A stretch of 64,000 nt of DNA from UBA877 sp034436335 (GTDB taxonomy: Bacteria; Chloroflexota; Anaerolineae; Anaerolineales; Villigracilaceae). The stretch is from positions 124,001 through 188,000 of the forward strand of contig DAOTVO010000059.1 of assembly GCA_034436335.1 (NCBI GenBank), written 5' to 3'. The position numbers and the translations under genes were made by a program. Of this stretch, positions 16,335 through 25,147 are shown in pieces. Position 1 is the first letter of the stretch, and every line of letters begins with the position of its first letter. Below the pieces are notes generated by a model. It saw nothing but the letters and a program-made list of their open reading frames with translations, was not told the DNA's origin and ran no database searches.

Positions 16335-16991
16335 ATGCCTACGATTACGGCGATTGAACCCCAGAAAAAGAATCCCCGGCGGGTGAACATTTACCTGGAT
16401 GGGGAATTCGCCTTCGGCTTGTCCCGCATCGCGGCGGCCTGGCTGAAGGTGGGACAGCCGCTGACCCAGGAAAAAATAGACGCTCTGCAGGCGGAAGATG
16501 CCCGCGAGGCTGTGTATGAGAAGGCGCTGCATTTTCTGAGTTATCGGCCGCGCTCGATCAACGAAGTGCGCCGCAACCTGCTCAAGCACGGCTTTGACGA
16601 GACACTGGTCGAGCAGACCCTCGATCGTTTGCAGCAAAACGGTCTGCTCAATGACAAAGAATTTGCCCGCGCCTGGGTGGAAAACCGCGGCGCGTTTCGT
16701 CCGCGCAGCGCGTCGGCGTTGCGGATGGAACTGCGTCAGAAAGGCCTCGGCGACGAGGTTATCCAGTCAGCGCTGGACGAGAATGTTGACGAGGAAACCC
16801 TGGCACGCGAGGCCGCCCGAAAACAGGCCCGCCGATATGCCGGTCTGGAATGGACCGAGTTTCGCCAAAAAATGGGCGCGTTTTTAGCCCGGCGCGGTTT
16901 CTCGTATGCCATGATTGCCCCGATCATCTCTGAAATCTGGCGCGAAACCCGCCAGATGGCGGATGACGGGAGATTTGAGAATAAGGAATAA
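16335..16991 (+). CDS. recX: Regulatory protein RecX
   Basis: This 218-residue protein is RecX, which binds RecA filaments and limits recombination and SOS activity. It is made of three-helix modules with the family motifs ALHFLSYRPRSINEVRRNLLKHGF (from ~residue 62) and LNDKEFARAWVENR (~100), followed by a second and third module. The frame is open 13 codons upstream, but ATG 16335 is preferred because the protein then starts with the family-like beta-strand segment ITAIEPQKKNPRRVNIYLDGEFAF. recA is not in the window. The stop is six bases before the rny start, so the two genes form an operon. Confidence 0.92.
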   Translation: MPTITAIEPQKKNPRRVNIYLDGEFAFGLSRIAAAWLKVGQPLTQEKIDALQAEDAREAVYEKALHFLSYRPRSINEVRRNLLKHGFDETLVEQTLDRLQQNGLLNDKEFARAWVENRGAFRPRSASALRMELRQKGLGDEVIQSALDENVDEETLAREAARKQARRYAGLEWTEFRQKMGAFLARRGFSYAMIAPIISEIWRETRQMADDGRFENKE

Positions 16992-16996
16992 CTTCT

Positions 16997-18526
16997 ATGG
17001 GACCCATTTTGCCTTACCTGCTGGCTCTCCTGGCGCTTGTGGTGGGAGCAGTCATTGGTCTTTTCATCGGACGCTCTCAAACCGAGAATGCCCGCCGTGA
17101 GCAGCGCGAAAAAATCGAGAAGATGATTATCGAGGCCCGCGAACAGGCCAAGAGCATCGAACTTCAGGCACGCGATAATGCTTTGCGCGCCACGCAGGCC
17201 GCCGAGGCGGAAATCAACCGTCTGCGCTCGGAGTTGAATCGCGAAGAGGAGCGCCTGCAAAAGCGCCGCGCCGAACTGGACGCCCGCCTGGAGCGGCTTG
17301 AACAGCGCGAACAGGTGGTGAACAAACGCCAGAGTTCCGTGGACCGCCGCGCTAATGAAATCGAGAAACTCTATCAACAACGGATAGAAGAACTTCAACG
17401 CGTTGCCCAGATGAATACAGAAGAGGCGCGCGCCATTCTGCTGGCCGAAGTGGAAAAAGAGGCGCGCAGTGACATGGCGCGTATTATCCGGCAAATCGAA
17501 GCAGAAGCCCGCGAAGAAGGTGAGAAACGCGCCCGCAAGTTGATTGCCGACGCCATTCAGCGGGTAGGCTCGGAACACGTTGCCGAGGTAACCACTTCCA
17601 TCGTTCCTCTGCCGAACGAGGAAATGAAAGGCCGCATCGTTGGCCGAAACGGGCGCAACATCCGCGCTTTTGAGCAGGCCGCCGGCGTGGATGTCATCGT
17701 GGACGATACGCCCGAGTCGGTCACCATTTCCTGCTTCGACCCGGTGCGCCGCGAAGTGGCCCGCCGCGCGCTTTCGCGCCTTATCTTGGATGGGCGCATC
17801 CACCCGGCTCACATTGAGAAAGTGCTGGATGATGAGCAGAAAGCCGTGGAGAAGATTATCGTGGAAGCAGGCGAACAGGCCGCCTTCGACGCGGGCATCT
17901 CCGGCCTGCACCCGGAAGTAATGCGCATGATGGGACGCCTGAAGTATCGCACTTCCTACGGGCAGAATCAACTGGCGCATGCCGTGGAAGTTGCCAAACT
18001 GGCCGGCATCCTGGCCGCGGAACTCGGCGCCAATGTGGACATTGCCCGTCAGGGCGGTTTCCTGCACGACATCGGCAAGGCCATGGACCACAACCAGGAA
18101 GGCACACACGCCCTGCTCGGAGCAGAATTCTGCAAACGCTACGGCGTCCATCCCCTGGTGGTCAATGCAATTGCCTCGCATCATCACGAGGTCGAACAGG
18201 AAAGCGTGGAAGCCGTGATCGCCGAAGCCGCCGACGCTATTTCGGGGGCGCGGCCGGGGGCGCGGCGCGAGGACCTCGAGGCCTACATCAAGCGCATCCG
18301 CACGCTGGAAGAGATGGCCACCTCCTTCAAAGGCGTCTCGCAGGCCTATGCCATCCAGGCCGGGCGTGAAGTGCGCATCATTGTTCGCCCGGAGGAAATT
18401 GACGACCTGGCCGCCGCCCGCCTGGCGCGCGACATCGCCAAGCAAATCGAGGAGACCATGCAGTATCCCGGTCAGATTCGGGTGACGGTGATTCGAGAGA
18501 CAAGAGCAGTCGAGACGGCGAAGTAG
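16997..18526 (+). CDS. rny: Ribonuclease Y
   Basis: This 509-residue protein is RNase Y, the membrane-bound endoribonuclease that starts mRNA decay in many bacteria. It has an N-terminal transmembrane helix (~residues 5-25), a long charged coiled coil (~30-200), a KH RNA-binding domain (GRIVGRNGRNIRAFEQAAGVD, ~residue 212) and an HD phosphohydrolase domain with catalytic HDIGKAMDH (~residue 355) and a downstream SHHHEVE motif. Length and order match the family. It follows recX by five bases and is closed by a terminator at 18560-18581. Confidence 0.97.
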   Translation: MGPILPYLLALLALVVGAVIGLFIGRSQTENARREQREKIEKMIIEAREQAKSIELQARDNALRATQAAEAEINRLRSELNREEERLQKRRAELDARLERLEQREQVVNKRQSSVDRRANEIEKLYQQRIEELQRVAQMNTEEARAILLAEVEKEARSDMARIIRQIEAEAREEGEKRARKLIADAIQRVGSEHVAEVTTSIVPLPNEEMKGRIVGRNGRNIRAFEQAAGVDVIVDDTPESVTISCFDPVRREVARRALSRLILDGRIHPAHIEKVLDDEQKAVEKIIVEAGEQAAFDAGISGLHPEVMRMMGRLKYRTSYGQNQLAHAVEVAKLAGILAAELGANVDIARQGGFLHDIGKAMDHNQEGTHALLGAEFCKRYGVHPLVVNAIASHHHEVEQESVEAVIAEAADAISGARPGARREDLEAYIKRIRTLEEMATSFKGVSQAYAIQAGREVRIIVRPEEIDDLAAARLARDIAKQIEETMQYPGQIRVTVIRETRAVETAK

Positions 18527-18559
18527 GGGGAGAGAGGAAAGAAAAGGGAGAGTGGGAAG

Positions 18560-18581
18560 AGCGAGCGGAGGCTCGCTTTTT
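18560..18581 (+). terminator. Terminator after rny
   Basis: The stem AGCGAGC/GCTCGCT (18560-18566 with 18571-18577) has a GGAG loop and is followed by TTTT. Confidence 0.85.
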
Positions 18582-18694
18582 CCCTTCTTCCAGTGTGAGA
18601 GGCTTTGAGACAGGAGGAGGGTTCTAATCAAGCATAGTGTGTCGTCAGCGCGTCGTTTAAGACGAAATTATGGAGTCCTTTTGCCAAAAGGGGT

Positions 18695-18756
18695 AAGGCG
18701 TTTGATTTTTATATGACATAAGCAACTAATACAAGCGCCTTTTTCTGTGTCATAAT
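18695..18756 (+). promoter_or_regulatory. Hairpin and -10 box upstream of maeB
   Basis: A ten-base stem with one G-T pair (18695-18704 with 18732-18741, 27-base loop) ends in TTTT, like a terminator. It is directly followed by CATAAT (18751-18756), the best -10 candidate for the malic-enzyme gene, about 40 bases before its ATG. I see no good -35. The hairpin could block read-through from upstream or be a small regulatory RNA. Confidence 0.4.
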
Positions 18757-18797
18757 ATGTGTATCTTTTCACTATTTCATATTCAAATGGAGGCCAT

Positions 18798-21056
18798 ATG
18801 CCAAAAGTGACTGATGATGAAGCCCGTGAGTACCACCGTCTCAAGGGAAAACCGGGCAAAATATCTGTCGTCCCCACCAAGCCGATGGACACGCAGCGGG
18901 ACCTGAGCCTGGCGTATACGCCGGGCGTCGCCGTCCCGGTGCTGGATATCGAGAAGGATCCCGAAGCGGCCTACGAGTACACCGCCAAAGGCAACCTGGT
19001 TGCTGTGCTTTCCAACGGCACAGCCATCCTCGGTCTGGGCGACCGCGGCGCGCTGGCCAGCAAGCCCGTCATGGAAGGCAAAGGTGTGCTCTTCAAGCGC
19101 TTTGCCGATGTAGACGTCTTTGACATCGAAGTAGATTCCCACGATCCCGATGAGGTCATCCGCGTCGCCAAGGCCATTGCGCCGACCTTTGGCGGCATCA
19201 ACCTGGAAGACATCAAAGCGCCGGAGTGCTTCTACATCGAAGAAACGCTCAAGGAAATGCTGGACATTCCGGTCTTCCACGATGACCAGCACGGCACGGC
19301 CATCATTTCGTCTGCCGCGCTGGCCAACGCCCTCGAATTGCTGGGCAAGAAGCATGAAGAGGTCAAGATGGTCATCAACGGTGCCGGCGCTTCGGCGATT
19401 TCGTGCGCCAAACTGGCCATGCGCTGGGGTGTTCGGAAAGAAAATATCCTTATGGTAGACAGCAAAGGCGTCCTCTATAAGGGACGCACGGAGGGGATGA
19501 ACAAGTACAAAGAGGAGTTTGCTGTTGACACCGATGCCCGTACCCTGGCTGATGCCGTGCGTGGCTGCGATGTGTTTCTCGGCCTCTCGGTGGCCAACGT
19601 TCTAACCCCGGAGATGGTCAAGACAATGTCTGACCGTCCTTTCATCTGCGCCATGGCCAACCCCGATCCGGAAATCAAATACGAACTGGCCAAAGAGGCG
19701 AACCCGCACGCTATTATTGCTACCGGTCGCTCGGACTATCCCAATCAGGTCAACAACGTGCTGGGCTTCCCCTTCATCTTCCGCGGCGCTTTGGACGTGC
19801 GCGCCCGTGCCATCAACGAGGAAATGAAATTTGCCGCCTCCAAAGCGCTCTATGCATTGGCGCATGAGGACGTCCCTGATTCCGTTCTGCGCGCCTATGG
19901 CGTGGAAAGTATGAAATTCGGCCCGGAATATATCATCCCCAAGCCTCTGGACCCGCGAGTCATGCTGTGGGAGTCCACTGCAGTTGCCAAAGCGGCCATG
20001 GAGACCGGCGTGGCCCGCAAGAAAGTTGACATTGATGAATACCGGGAACAACTGGCTTATCGTCAGGGCATGGGCGCCCGCGTGCGCTACTTCTTCATGA
20101 ACAAGGCCAAGTCGGCCAAACCGAAGAAGCGCGTCGTCTTTGCCGAGGGCGAGGAACCCAAGATCATCCGCGCCGCCGTCCAGGTGCAGGAAGAGGGAGT
20201 GGCGACTCCCATCCTGATTGGGCGTCCGGACGTGATTCGCTCGAAAGCAGCCGAACTCTCACTGGATGTAAAGTGCGAAATTGTTGACCCGGCCAACTTC
20301 GCACGCTGTGACGAGTACGTCAAGACCTACTACGAACTGCGCGCCCGCAAGGGCATGACGCTGGCCAAGGCGCGCCGGCGCATCAGCGAACCGAACGTAC
20401 TCGGCCCGCTGATGGTCAAGATGGGCGACGCGGACGCCTACGTCTCCGGCCTGACTTCCGAATACGCCGACGTAATTCGCCCGGCTTTACAAATCCACCA
20501 TGCCCGCCCGGATTCCGGTTTGGTTGTCGGCGCGTACATCATGATCGTTGAAGACAAGGTCTATCTCTTCACCGATGCAACCGTCAATATCGAGCCGAGC
20601 GCTGAACAGTTGGCCGATATCGCCTCTCTGACCGCTGAGTTTGCCCGCAAAATTGAGATGGAACCGCGTGTAGCCTTCTTGTCCTTCTCCAACTTTGGCA
20701 CCATTGATCACCCGTTAGTGGATAAAGTACGTAAGGCGGTTGAACTGGTCAAAACACGCTACCCAGACCTGAAAGTGGACGGCGAGATGCAGGCCGATAC
20801 CGCCGTGGTGCCGGAAATCATCGAGGAACGCTATCCGTTCAGCGCTGTCAAGGATGCTAATGTGCTGATCTTCCCCTCGCTCGAATCGGCTAACATCGCC
20901 TATAAACTGCTGGCCCGTCTGGGGAAGGCGACTGCGATTGGCCCCATTCTGCTTGGCACAGGCGCGCCTATCCATGTCCTGCAAACCGGCGATGAGGTTG
21001 ATGCTATCGTTCAGGTGGCTGCTATCGCGGCTATGGATGCCATGAACCGTCTGTAG
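18798..21056 (+). CDS. maeB: NADP-dependent malic enzyme with phosphotransacetylase-like domain
   Basis: This 752-residue MaeB-type enzyme should convert malate to pyruvate and CO2 with NADP, making NADPH. Residues 1-~425 are the malic-enzyme part: SLAYTPGVAVPVLDIE with the catalytic Tyr (~residue 39), the metal site in VFDIEVDS and NLEDIKAPECF (~135), HDDQHGTA (~160) and the Rossmann motif NGAGASAISCAKLA. Residues ~430-752 are the phosphotransacetylase-like domain (FAEGEEPKIIRAAVQ, then DGEMQADTAVVPEI), which in this family binds acetyl-CoA for allosteric control and is not thought to act as a transacetylase. ATG 18798 is chosen because TGGAGGCC precedes it and the upstream 13 codons are unlike the family. 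Confidence 0.94.
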   Translation: MPKVTDDEAREYHRLKGKPGKISVVPTKPMDTQRDLSLAYTPGVAVPVLDIEKDPEAAYEYTAKGNLVAVLSNGTAILGLGDRGALASKPVMEGKGVLFKRFADVDVFDIEVDSHDPDEVIRVAKAIAPTFGGINLEDIKAPECFYIEETLKEMLDIPVFHDDQHGTAIISSAALANALELLGKKHEEVKMVINGAGASAISCAKLAMRWGVRKENILMVDSKGVLYKGRTEGMNKYKEEFAVDTDARTLADAVRGCDVFLGLSVANVLTPEMVKTMSDRPFICAMANPDPEIKYELAKEANPHAIIATGRSDYPNQVNNVLGFPFIFRGALDVRARAINEEMKFAASKALYALAHEDVPDSVLRAYGVESMKFGPEYIIPKPLDPRVMLWESTAVAKAAMETGVARKKVDIDEYREQLAYRQGMGARVRYFFMNKAKSAKPKKRVVFAEGEEPKIIRAAVQVQEEGVATPILIGRPDVIRSKAAELSLDVKCEIVDPANFARCDEYVKTYYELRARKGMTLAKARRRISEPNVLGPLMVKMGDADAYVSGLTSEYADVIRPALQIHHARPDSGLVVGAYIMIVEDKVYLFTDATVNIEPSAEQLADIASLTAEFARKIEMEPRVAFLSFSNFGTIDHPLVDKVRKAVELVKTRYPDLKVDGEMQADTAVVPEIIEERYPFSAVKDANVLIFPSLESANIAYKLLARLGKATAIGPILLGTGAPIHVLQTGDEVDAIVQVAAIAAMDAMNRL

Positions 21057-21075
21057 TTCGCAAGACGATATTGGA

Positions 21076-21107
21076 GACCCGACAGGCCCGTCCTGCCGGG
21101 TCTTTTT
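21076..21107 (+). terminator. Terminator after maeB
   Basis: GACCCG-A-CAGG pairs with CCTG-C-CGGGTC (21076-21086 with 21092-21102; one mismatch) and is followed by five T. Confidence 0.85.
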
Positions 21108-21123
21108 CGTGTAAAATAAGGGT

Positions 21124-21552
21124 ATGAGCAAGAGCAAAGAAAATTTACCCGCCCAGTCGCCCAGCCTGCAGGCACACAAACGTCAGCAGGTATGGCAAAT
21201 TTTTGTTCCATTCCTGGCAATGACGGCCCTCCTTTTGGCGGCGGCCATTTGGCTGGTCAGCGGTGGACGGAGCCAGACGCGTCTGTGGGCCGACATCTCG
21301 CTCATCTGGCTCTTGCTGCCCATGCTGGTGTTGACGCTGCTCCTGGCCGTCTTGCTGGGGATTGCCATCTACGGGATGGCGCGCCTGCTAAAGGTCACAC
21401 CGCGTGTCACCGCCCGCGCTGGGGGTCTCGCCGACCAGGTCGCGGGGGGGATTCGCCGCGCCGCCGACGGGGCCGCGCAGCCGTTCATTTGGCTGAAACA
21501 GGCCGGGGCGGGGGCGCGCTCTGCTCTCGAATTTCTGCTCAAGAGAAGGTAA
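21124..21552 (+). CDS. Small two-helix membrane protein, unknown function
   Basis: This 142-residue protein has a polar N-terminus, two transmembrane helices (~residues 25-45 and 58-86) and a C-terminal amphipathic region (~95-142) rich in Ala, Gly and Arg. I do not recognise a family. A TAAAAT box (21112-21117) ends six bases before the ATG and no Shine-Dalgarno is present, so a leaderless transcript is likely. It sits between the maeB terminator and a second small membrane protein six bases downstream; the pair probably works together. Confidence 0.72.
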   Translation: MSKSKENLPAQSPSLQAHKRQQVWQIFVPFLAMTALLLAAAIWLVSGGRSQTRLWADISLIWLLLPMLVLTLLLAVLLGIAIYGMARLLKVTPRVTARAGGLADQVAGGIRRAADGAAQPFIWLKQAGAGARSALEFLLKRR

Positions 21553-21558
21553 TCGAAA

Positions 21559-21792
21559 ATGACCGAACATCTTTTTCCCGCTGAAGAAACCGTTCCCGAT
21601 ACTTCCTGGAAGACGACCGCGTTGCTTGCCGGTGGGGTGTTGGGAGCGTTGGTGGGGGTGGGAGCGGCCTTTTTGCTCGTCAAGCGCGCCGAGCAGAAAG
21701 GCGTGCCGCTGACCTTGACCCCAAACAAAGGGGTGCAACTGGGCGTGATGGTTGCCGGCCTGCTGCGTTCGATTCTTTCACTGGGAGAATAG
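21559..21792 (+). CDS. Small single-helix membrane protein, unknown function
   Basis: This 77-residue protein has one Gly/Ala/Val-rich transmembrane helix (~residues 20-42), then a basic KRAEQKG segment and a second moderately hydrophobic stretch (~60-73). It lies six bases after the other small membrane protein with an AGAGAAGG ribosome site, so the two are likely an operon. No family is recognised. Confidence 0.65.
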   Translation: MTEHLFPAEETVPDTSWKTTALLAGGVLGALVGVGAAFLLVKRAEQKGVPLTLTPNKGVQLGVMVAGLLRSILSLGE

Positions 21793-21894
21793 AGTCGCCG
21801 CTGCGCTCCAAATGTTGGGACGCATTTGTTTTGTCAACCGCCAGCCTTGCGTTTGCAAGGCTGATTGCGTGAATACACTTTCAAGGAGAATTTT

Positions 21895-22977
21895 ATGAGC
21901 AAAAAGAAAGTCCGCGTTGCCATTATCGGGGTGGGGAACTGCGCCTCTTCGCTGGTGCAGGGCGTTCAGTTCTACAAGGACACGCCCGACGACGCCAGTG
22001 TGCCGGGGTTGATGCACGTCAACCTGGGCGGGTATCACGTCCGCGATATCGAGTTTACACTGGGGATTGACGTGAACGTAACCAAGGTTGGCAAGGACCT
22101 TTCGGAGGCCATTTTTGCCGAGCCGAACAATACTTACAAGTTCAGCGATGTGCCGCATCTCGGCGTGCCGGTGGTGCGCGGCATGACTCATGATGGGCTG
22201 GGCAAGTACCTTTCGGGTGTTATCCAGAAGGCGCCGGGGCCGACGGCCGACATCGTCCGCCTGTTAAAAGAGACTAAAACCGATGTGGTGGTCAACTTCC
22301 TGCCGGTCGGTTCGGAGATGGCAACTAAATGGTATGTGGAGCAGGTCATCGAGGCGGGCTGCGCCTTTGTCAACGGCATTCCGGTCTTCATCGCCTCGTC
22401 CGAGTATTGGGCCAATCGTTTCAAGGAAGCCGGCCTGCCGGTGCTGGGGGATGACATCAAGTCGCAGGTCGGCGCAACTATTTTGCACCGCGTCCTCACC
22501 AGTTTGTTTGTCGATCGCGGCGTGCGCATTGACCGCACGTATCAGTTGAATTTCGGCGGCAACACCGACTTCCTGAACATGCTCGAACGCGAGCGCCTGG
22601 AAAGCAAGAAGATTTCCAAGACCGGCGCCGTCACCAGCCTCATCCCCTACCAACTCGACCCCGGTAACGTCCACGTCGGCCCCTCGGACTACGTCCCCTG
22701 GCTGACCGACCGCAAGTGGTGTTACCTGCGCATGGAAGGGACGACCTTTGGCGAAGTGCCGCTCAATGTAGAAGTCAAACTCGAAGTCTGGGACAGTCCG
22801 AACTCGGCGGGCGTGATGATAGACGCCATTCGCTGCGCCAAACTGGCCCTCGACCGCGGCCTTTCGGGCGCAATCGTGGACCCGTCGTCTTATTTCTTCA
22901 AGACGCCGCCCAAGCAGTTTCGCGATGACATCTGTCGGGAGAAAACGGAGGCTTTTATTCGCGGCGAGAAGGCGTGA
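21895..22977 (+). CDS. Inositol-3-phosphate synthase
   Basis: This 360-residue protein is a myo-inositol-1-phosphate synthase of the short prokaryotic type. It uses NAD to cyclise glucose-6-phosphate. The Rossmann motif IIGVGNCASSLVQG is at residues ~9-22, and the catalytic region has DDIKSQVGATILHRVL (~residue 185), RTYQLNFGGNTDFLNM (~213) and the lysine-rich ESKKISKTGAVTSLI (~235). The chosen ATG has AAGGAGAA six bases before it; ten codons upstream are ignored. A short hairpin (21843-21862) lies in the leader. The product can feed inositol phospholipids or compatible solutes such as di-myo-inositol phosphate; which one cannot be told here. Confidence 0.95.
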   Translation: MSKKKVRVAIIGVGNCASSLVQGVQFYKDTPDDASVPGLMHVNLGGYHVRDIEFTLGIDVNVTKVGKDLSEAIFAEPNNTYKFSDVPHLGVPVVRGMTHDGLGKYLSGVIQKAPGPTADIVRLLKETKTDVVVNFLPVGSEMATKWYVEQVIEAGCAFVNGIPVFIASSEYWANRFKEAGLPVLGDDIKSQVGATILHRVLTSLFVDRGVRIDRTYQLNFGGNTDFLNMLERERLESKKISKTGAVTSLIPYQLDPGNVHVGPSDYVPWLTDRKWCYLRMEGTTFGEVPLNVEVKLEVWDSPNSAGVMIDAIRCAKLALDRGLSGAIVDPSSYFFKTPPKQFRDDICREKTEAFIRGEKA

Positions 22978-22986
22978 TGAAATAAA

Positions 22987-23014
22987 GTGGGGCGGGATGA
23001 GAATCCCGCCCCAC
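22987..23014 (+). terminator. Hairpin after inositol-phosphate synthase
   Basis: A perfect 12-base stem (22987-22998 with 23003-23014) with a GAGA tetraloop and no T-tract. It may end or protect the transcript. It belongs to the GGGCGGGAT hairpin type also seen at 14436. Confidence 0.65.
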
Positions 23015-23041
23015 TAGACTCGGCAAGAAGGATGTTCAAAG

Positions 23042-23383
23042 ATGGATTGCATTTTCTGCAAAATCATTGCCGGAGAAGCGCCTGCCAGCATCCTCTACCG
23101 CGATGAGCAGGTGATTGCGTTCCGCGATATTCACCCGATTGCCTCCACCCACCTTCTGATTGTCCCGCTGAAGCACATCGCCTCGGTCAACGAACTGGAA
23201 GAGGGTGACGCGGCGCTGGTGGGCCACATGGTGCTGACGGCGAAAAAACTGGCCGCCCAGGAGGGGGCGGCCGAGCGCGGTTATCGTCTCATCATGAACA
23301 CCGGCCCGGAGGGCGGGCAGTCGGTGTTTCACCTGCATCTGCATTTGATTGCCGGGAAGAGGACGCGCTTCGTGCTGGGGTGA
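23042..23383 (+). CDS. HIT-family nucleotide hydrolase (HinT-like)
   Basis: This 113-residue protein is a HINT-type histidine-triad protein that hydrolyses nucleoside phosphoramidates such as AMP-lysine. It starts with the zinc-type CIFCKIIAGEAPA and has the middle RDIHPIASTHLLIVP and the catalytic triad in VFHLHLHLIAG (~residue 99). Length is normal. GAAGGA lies before the ATG. Its stop codon directly abuts the stop of ettA on the other strand, with no bases between. Confidence 0.95.
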   Translation: MDCIFCKIIAGEAPASILYRDEQVIAFRDIHPIASTHLLIVPLKHIASVNELEEGDAALVGHMVLTAKKLAAQEGAAERGYRLIMNTGPEGGQSVFHLHLHLIAGKRTRFVLG

Positions 23384-25057
23384 TTACGCGCGTTTCAGCG
23401 TGCGATACTTGACCCGATGCGGGGTGAGGTCTTTCCCGAACTTTTCCCTCATCATCGTCTCGTAATCAGACCAGTTGCCGAGGTACATCTTCGCCTGCGA
23501 TTCGCCCTCGAACACGATGAGGTGCGTGCAAATCCTGTCCAAAAACCAGCGGTCGTGGCTGACGACCAGCGCCGTGCCTGCAAATTCTTCGAGCGCTTCT
23601 TCGAGGGCGCGCAGGGTGTTGACGTCCAGGTCGTTGGTGGGCTCGTCGAGCAGAATCACATTCGCGCCTTCGGTCAGGGTCTTGGCGAGATGGACGCGGT
23701 TGCGCTCGCCGCCCGATAACACGCCGACTTTTTTCTGCTGGTCGCTGCCCATGAAGTTGAATGAGGCGCAGTAGGCGCGGGCGTTGATTTTTCTCTTGCC
23801 GAGTTCGAGGGTTTCCTGTCCCTGCGAGATTTCTTCGTAGACGGTCTTTTCGGGGTCGAGCGTGCGCGACTGGTCGGCGTAGGCGAGTTTGACCGTCTCG
23901 CCGATTTTTATCGCGCCGCTGTCGGGCTTTTCCGCGCCGACAATCATCTTGAGCAGGGTGGTCTTGCCCGCGCCGTTGGGACCCACGATCCCGACGATAG
24001 CGCCCGGGGGAACGGAAGCCGTAAAACGGTCCAGAATGAGGCGGTCGCCGTAGCTCTTCGTCACCTTATCAAATTCAAAAACGACGTCGCCGAGGCGCGG
24101 TCCGGGCGGGATGTAGATTTCCAAATCTTCGCGGCGTTTTTCGGTCTCCTGCGAGAGCAGTTTTTCGTAAGCGGCGACGCGCGCCTGTCCCTTTGCCTGC
24201 CGCGCTTTGGGCGACATGCGAATCCATTCGAGTTCGCGCTCCAGCGTCTTCTGGCGTTTCGATTCGGATTTCTCTTCGAGGCGGATGCGCTCCTGTTTTT
24301 GCTCCAGCCACGAGGAGTAGTTGCCCTTCCAGGGGATGCCGTAGCCGCGGTCGAGTTCGAGGATCCAGCCCGCCACGTTGTCGAGGAAGTAGCGGTCGTG
24401 CGTGACGGCGATGACGGTGCCTTTGTAGTCGCGCAGGTGATGTTCGAGCCACGCCACCGATTCGGCGTCGAGGTGGTTGGTGGGTTCGTCGAGCAGCAGG
24501 ATGTCGGGTTCGGTGAGCAGGAGGCGGGTGAGGGCGACGCGGCGCTTTTCTCCGCCCGAGCAGATTTTGATGGGCGTATCGCCCGGCGGGCAGCGCAGGG
24601 CTTCCATCGCCAGTTCGAGGCGGCTGTCGAGATTCCAGGCGTCGTGCTTGTCGAGTTCTTCCTGCAATTTGGCTTGCTCGGCGACGAGCGCGTCGAAGTC
24701 GGCGTCAGGTTCGGCGAATTTGGCGTTGACTTCATCGAAGCGCGCCAGCATCTCGACGATGGGCGCGACCGCTTCTTTCACGACCTCGAGGACGGTCTTG
24801 CTTTCGTCGAGTTTTGGCTCCTGCTCCAGCAAGCCGACGGTGTAGCCCTTGCTCATGGAGATTTCGCCGACGTAGTCTTTATCCACGCCCGCCATGATGC
24901 GGAGCAGCGTGGACTTGCCCGCGCCGTTGAGTCCCAGCACGCCAATTTTTGCGCCGTAGTAGAAGCCGAGCGAGATGTCGCGCAGGATTTGTTTGTTGGG
25001 GGGGACGATTTTCCCCACGCGGTTCATGGAGTAGATGACCTGAGTGTCGGATGGCAT
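23384..25057 (-). CDS. ettA: ABC-F translation factor EttA
   Basis: This 557-residue ABC-F protein best matches EttA, which binds the ribosomal E site and gates elongation according to ATP/ADP ratio. It has two ABC domains without membrane parts: Walker A GLNGAGKST (~residue 42) and GPNGAGKTT (~350); signatures CSGGEKRR and LSGGERNR; Walker B EPTNHLD and EPTNDLD. The linker (~245-310) carries the charged coiled coil typical of the family. It has no Shine-Dalgarno; a TAAAAT box (complement of 25064-25069) ends six bases before the ATG, consistent with leaderless translation. It is divergent from mutS2. Confidence 0.95.
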   Translation of the reverse strand: MPSDTQVIYSMNRVGKIVPPNKQILRDISLGFYYGAKIGVLGLNGAGKSTLLRIMAGVDKDYVGEISMSKGYTVGLLEQEPKLDESKTVLEVVKEAVAPIVEMLARFDEVNAKFAEPDADFDALVAEQAKLQEELDKHDAWNLDSRLELAMEALRCPPGDTPIKICSGGEKRRVALTRLLLTEPDILLLDEPTNHLDAESVAWLEHHLRDYKGTVIAVTHDRYFLDNVAGWILELDRGYGIPWKGNYSSWLEQKQERIRLEEKSESKRQKTLERELEWIRMSPKARQAKGQARVAAYEKLLSQETEKRREDLEIYIPPGPRLGDVVFEFDKVTKSYGDRLILDRFTASVPPGAIVGIVGPNGAGKTTLLKMIVGAEKPDSGAIKIGETVKLAYADQSRTLDPEKTVYEEISQGQETLELGKRKINARAYCASFNFMGSDQQKKVGVLSGGERNRVHLAKTLTEGANVILLDEPTNDLDVNTLRALEEALEEFAGTALVVSHDRWFLDRICTHLIVFEGESQAKMYLGNWSDYETMMREKFGKDLTPHRVKYRTLKRA

Positions 25058-25109
25058 GGAGAAATTTTATCAGACTTCTCGTCCCAGCGCGGCCAGGACC
25101 AGTTGCCGC

Positions 25110-25138
25110 TTGCCGCCTTTCTCCGCTTGTGGTTAAAT
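25110..25138 (+). promoter_or_regulatory. mutS2 promoter
   Basis: TTGCCG (25110-25115), 17 bases, TTAAAT (25133-25138), with nine bases to ATG 25148. No Shine-Dalgarno is seen, so the leader is very short. Confidence 0.45.
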
Positions 25139-25147
25139 GCATCTGCC

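Noticed and set aside
24299..25147. A 283-codon upstream extension of mutS2
   Set aside because: It runs antisense to ettA and has no MutS2 similarity; ATG 25148 gives a normal N-terminus.
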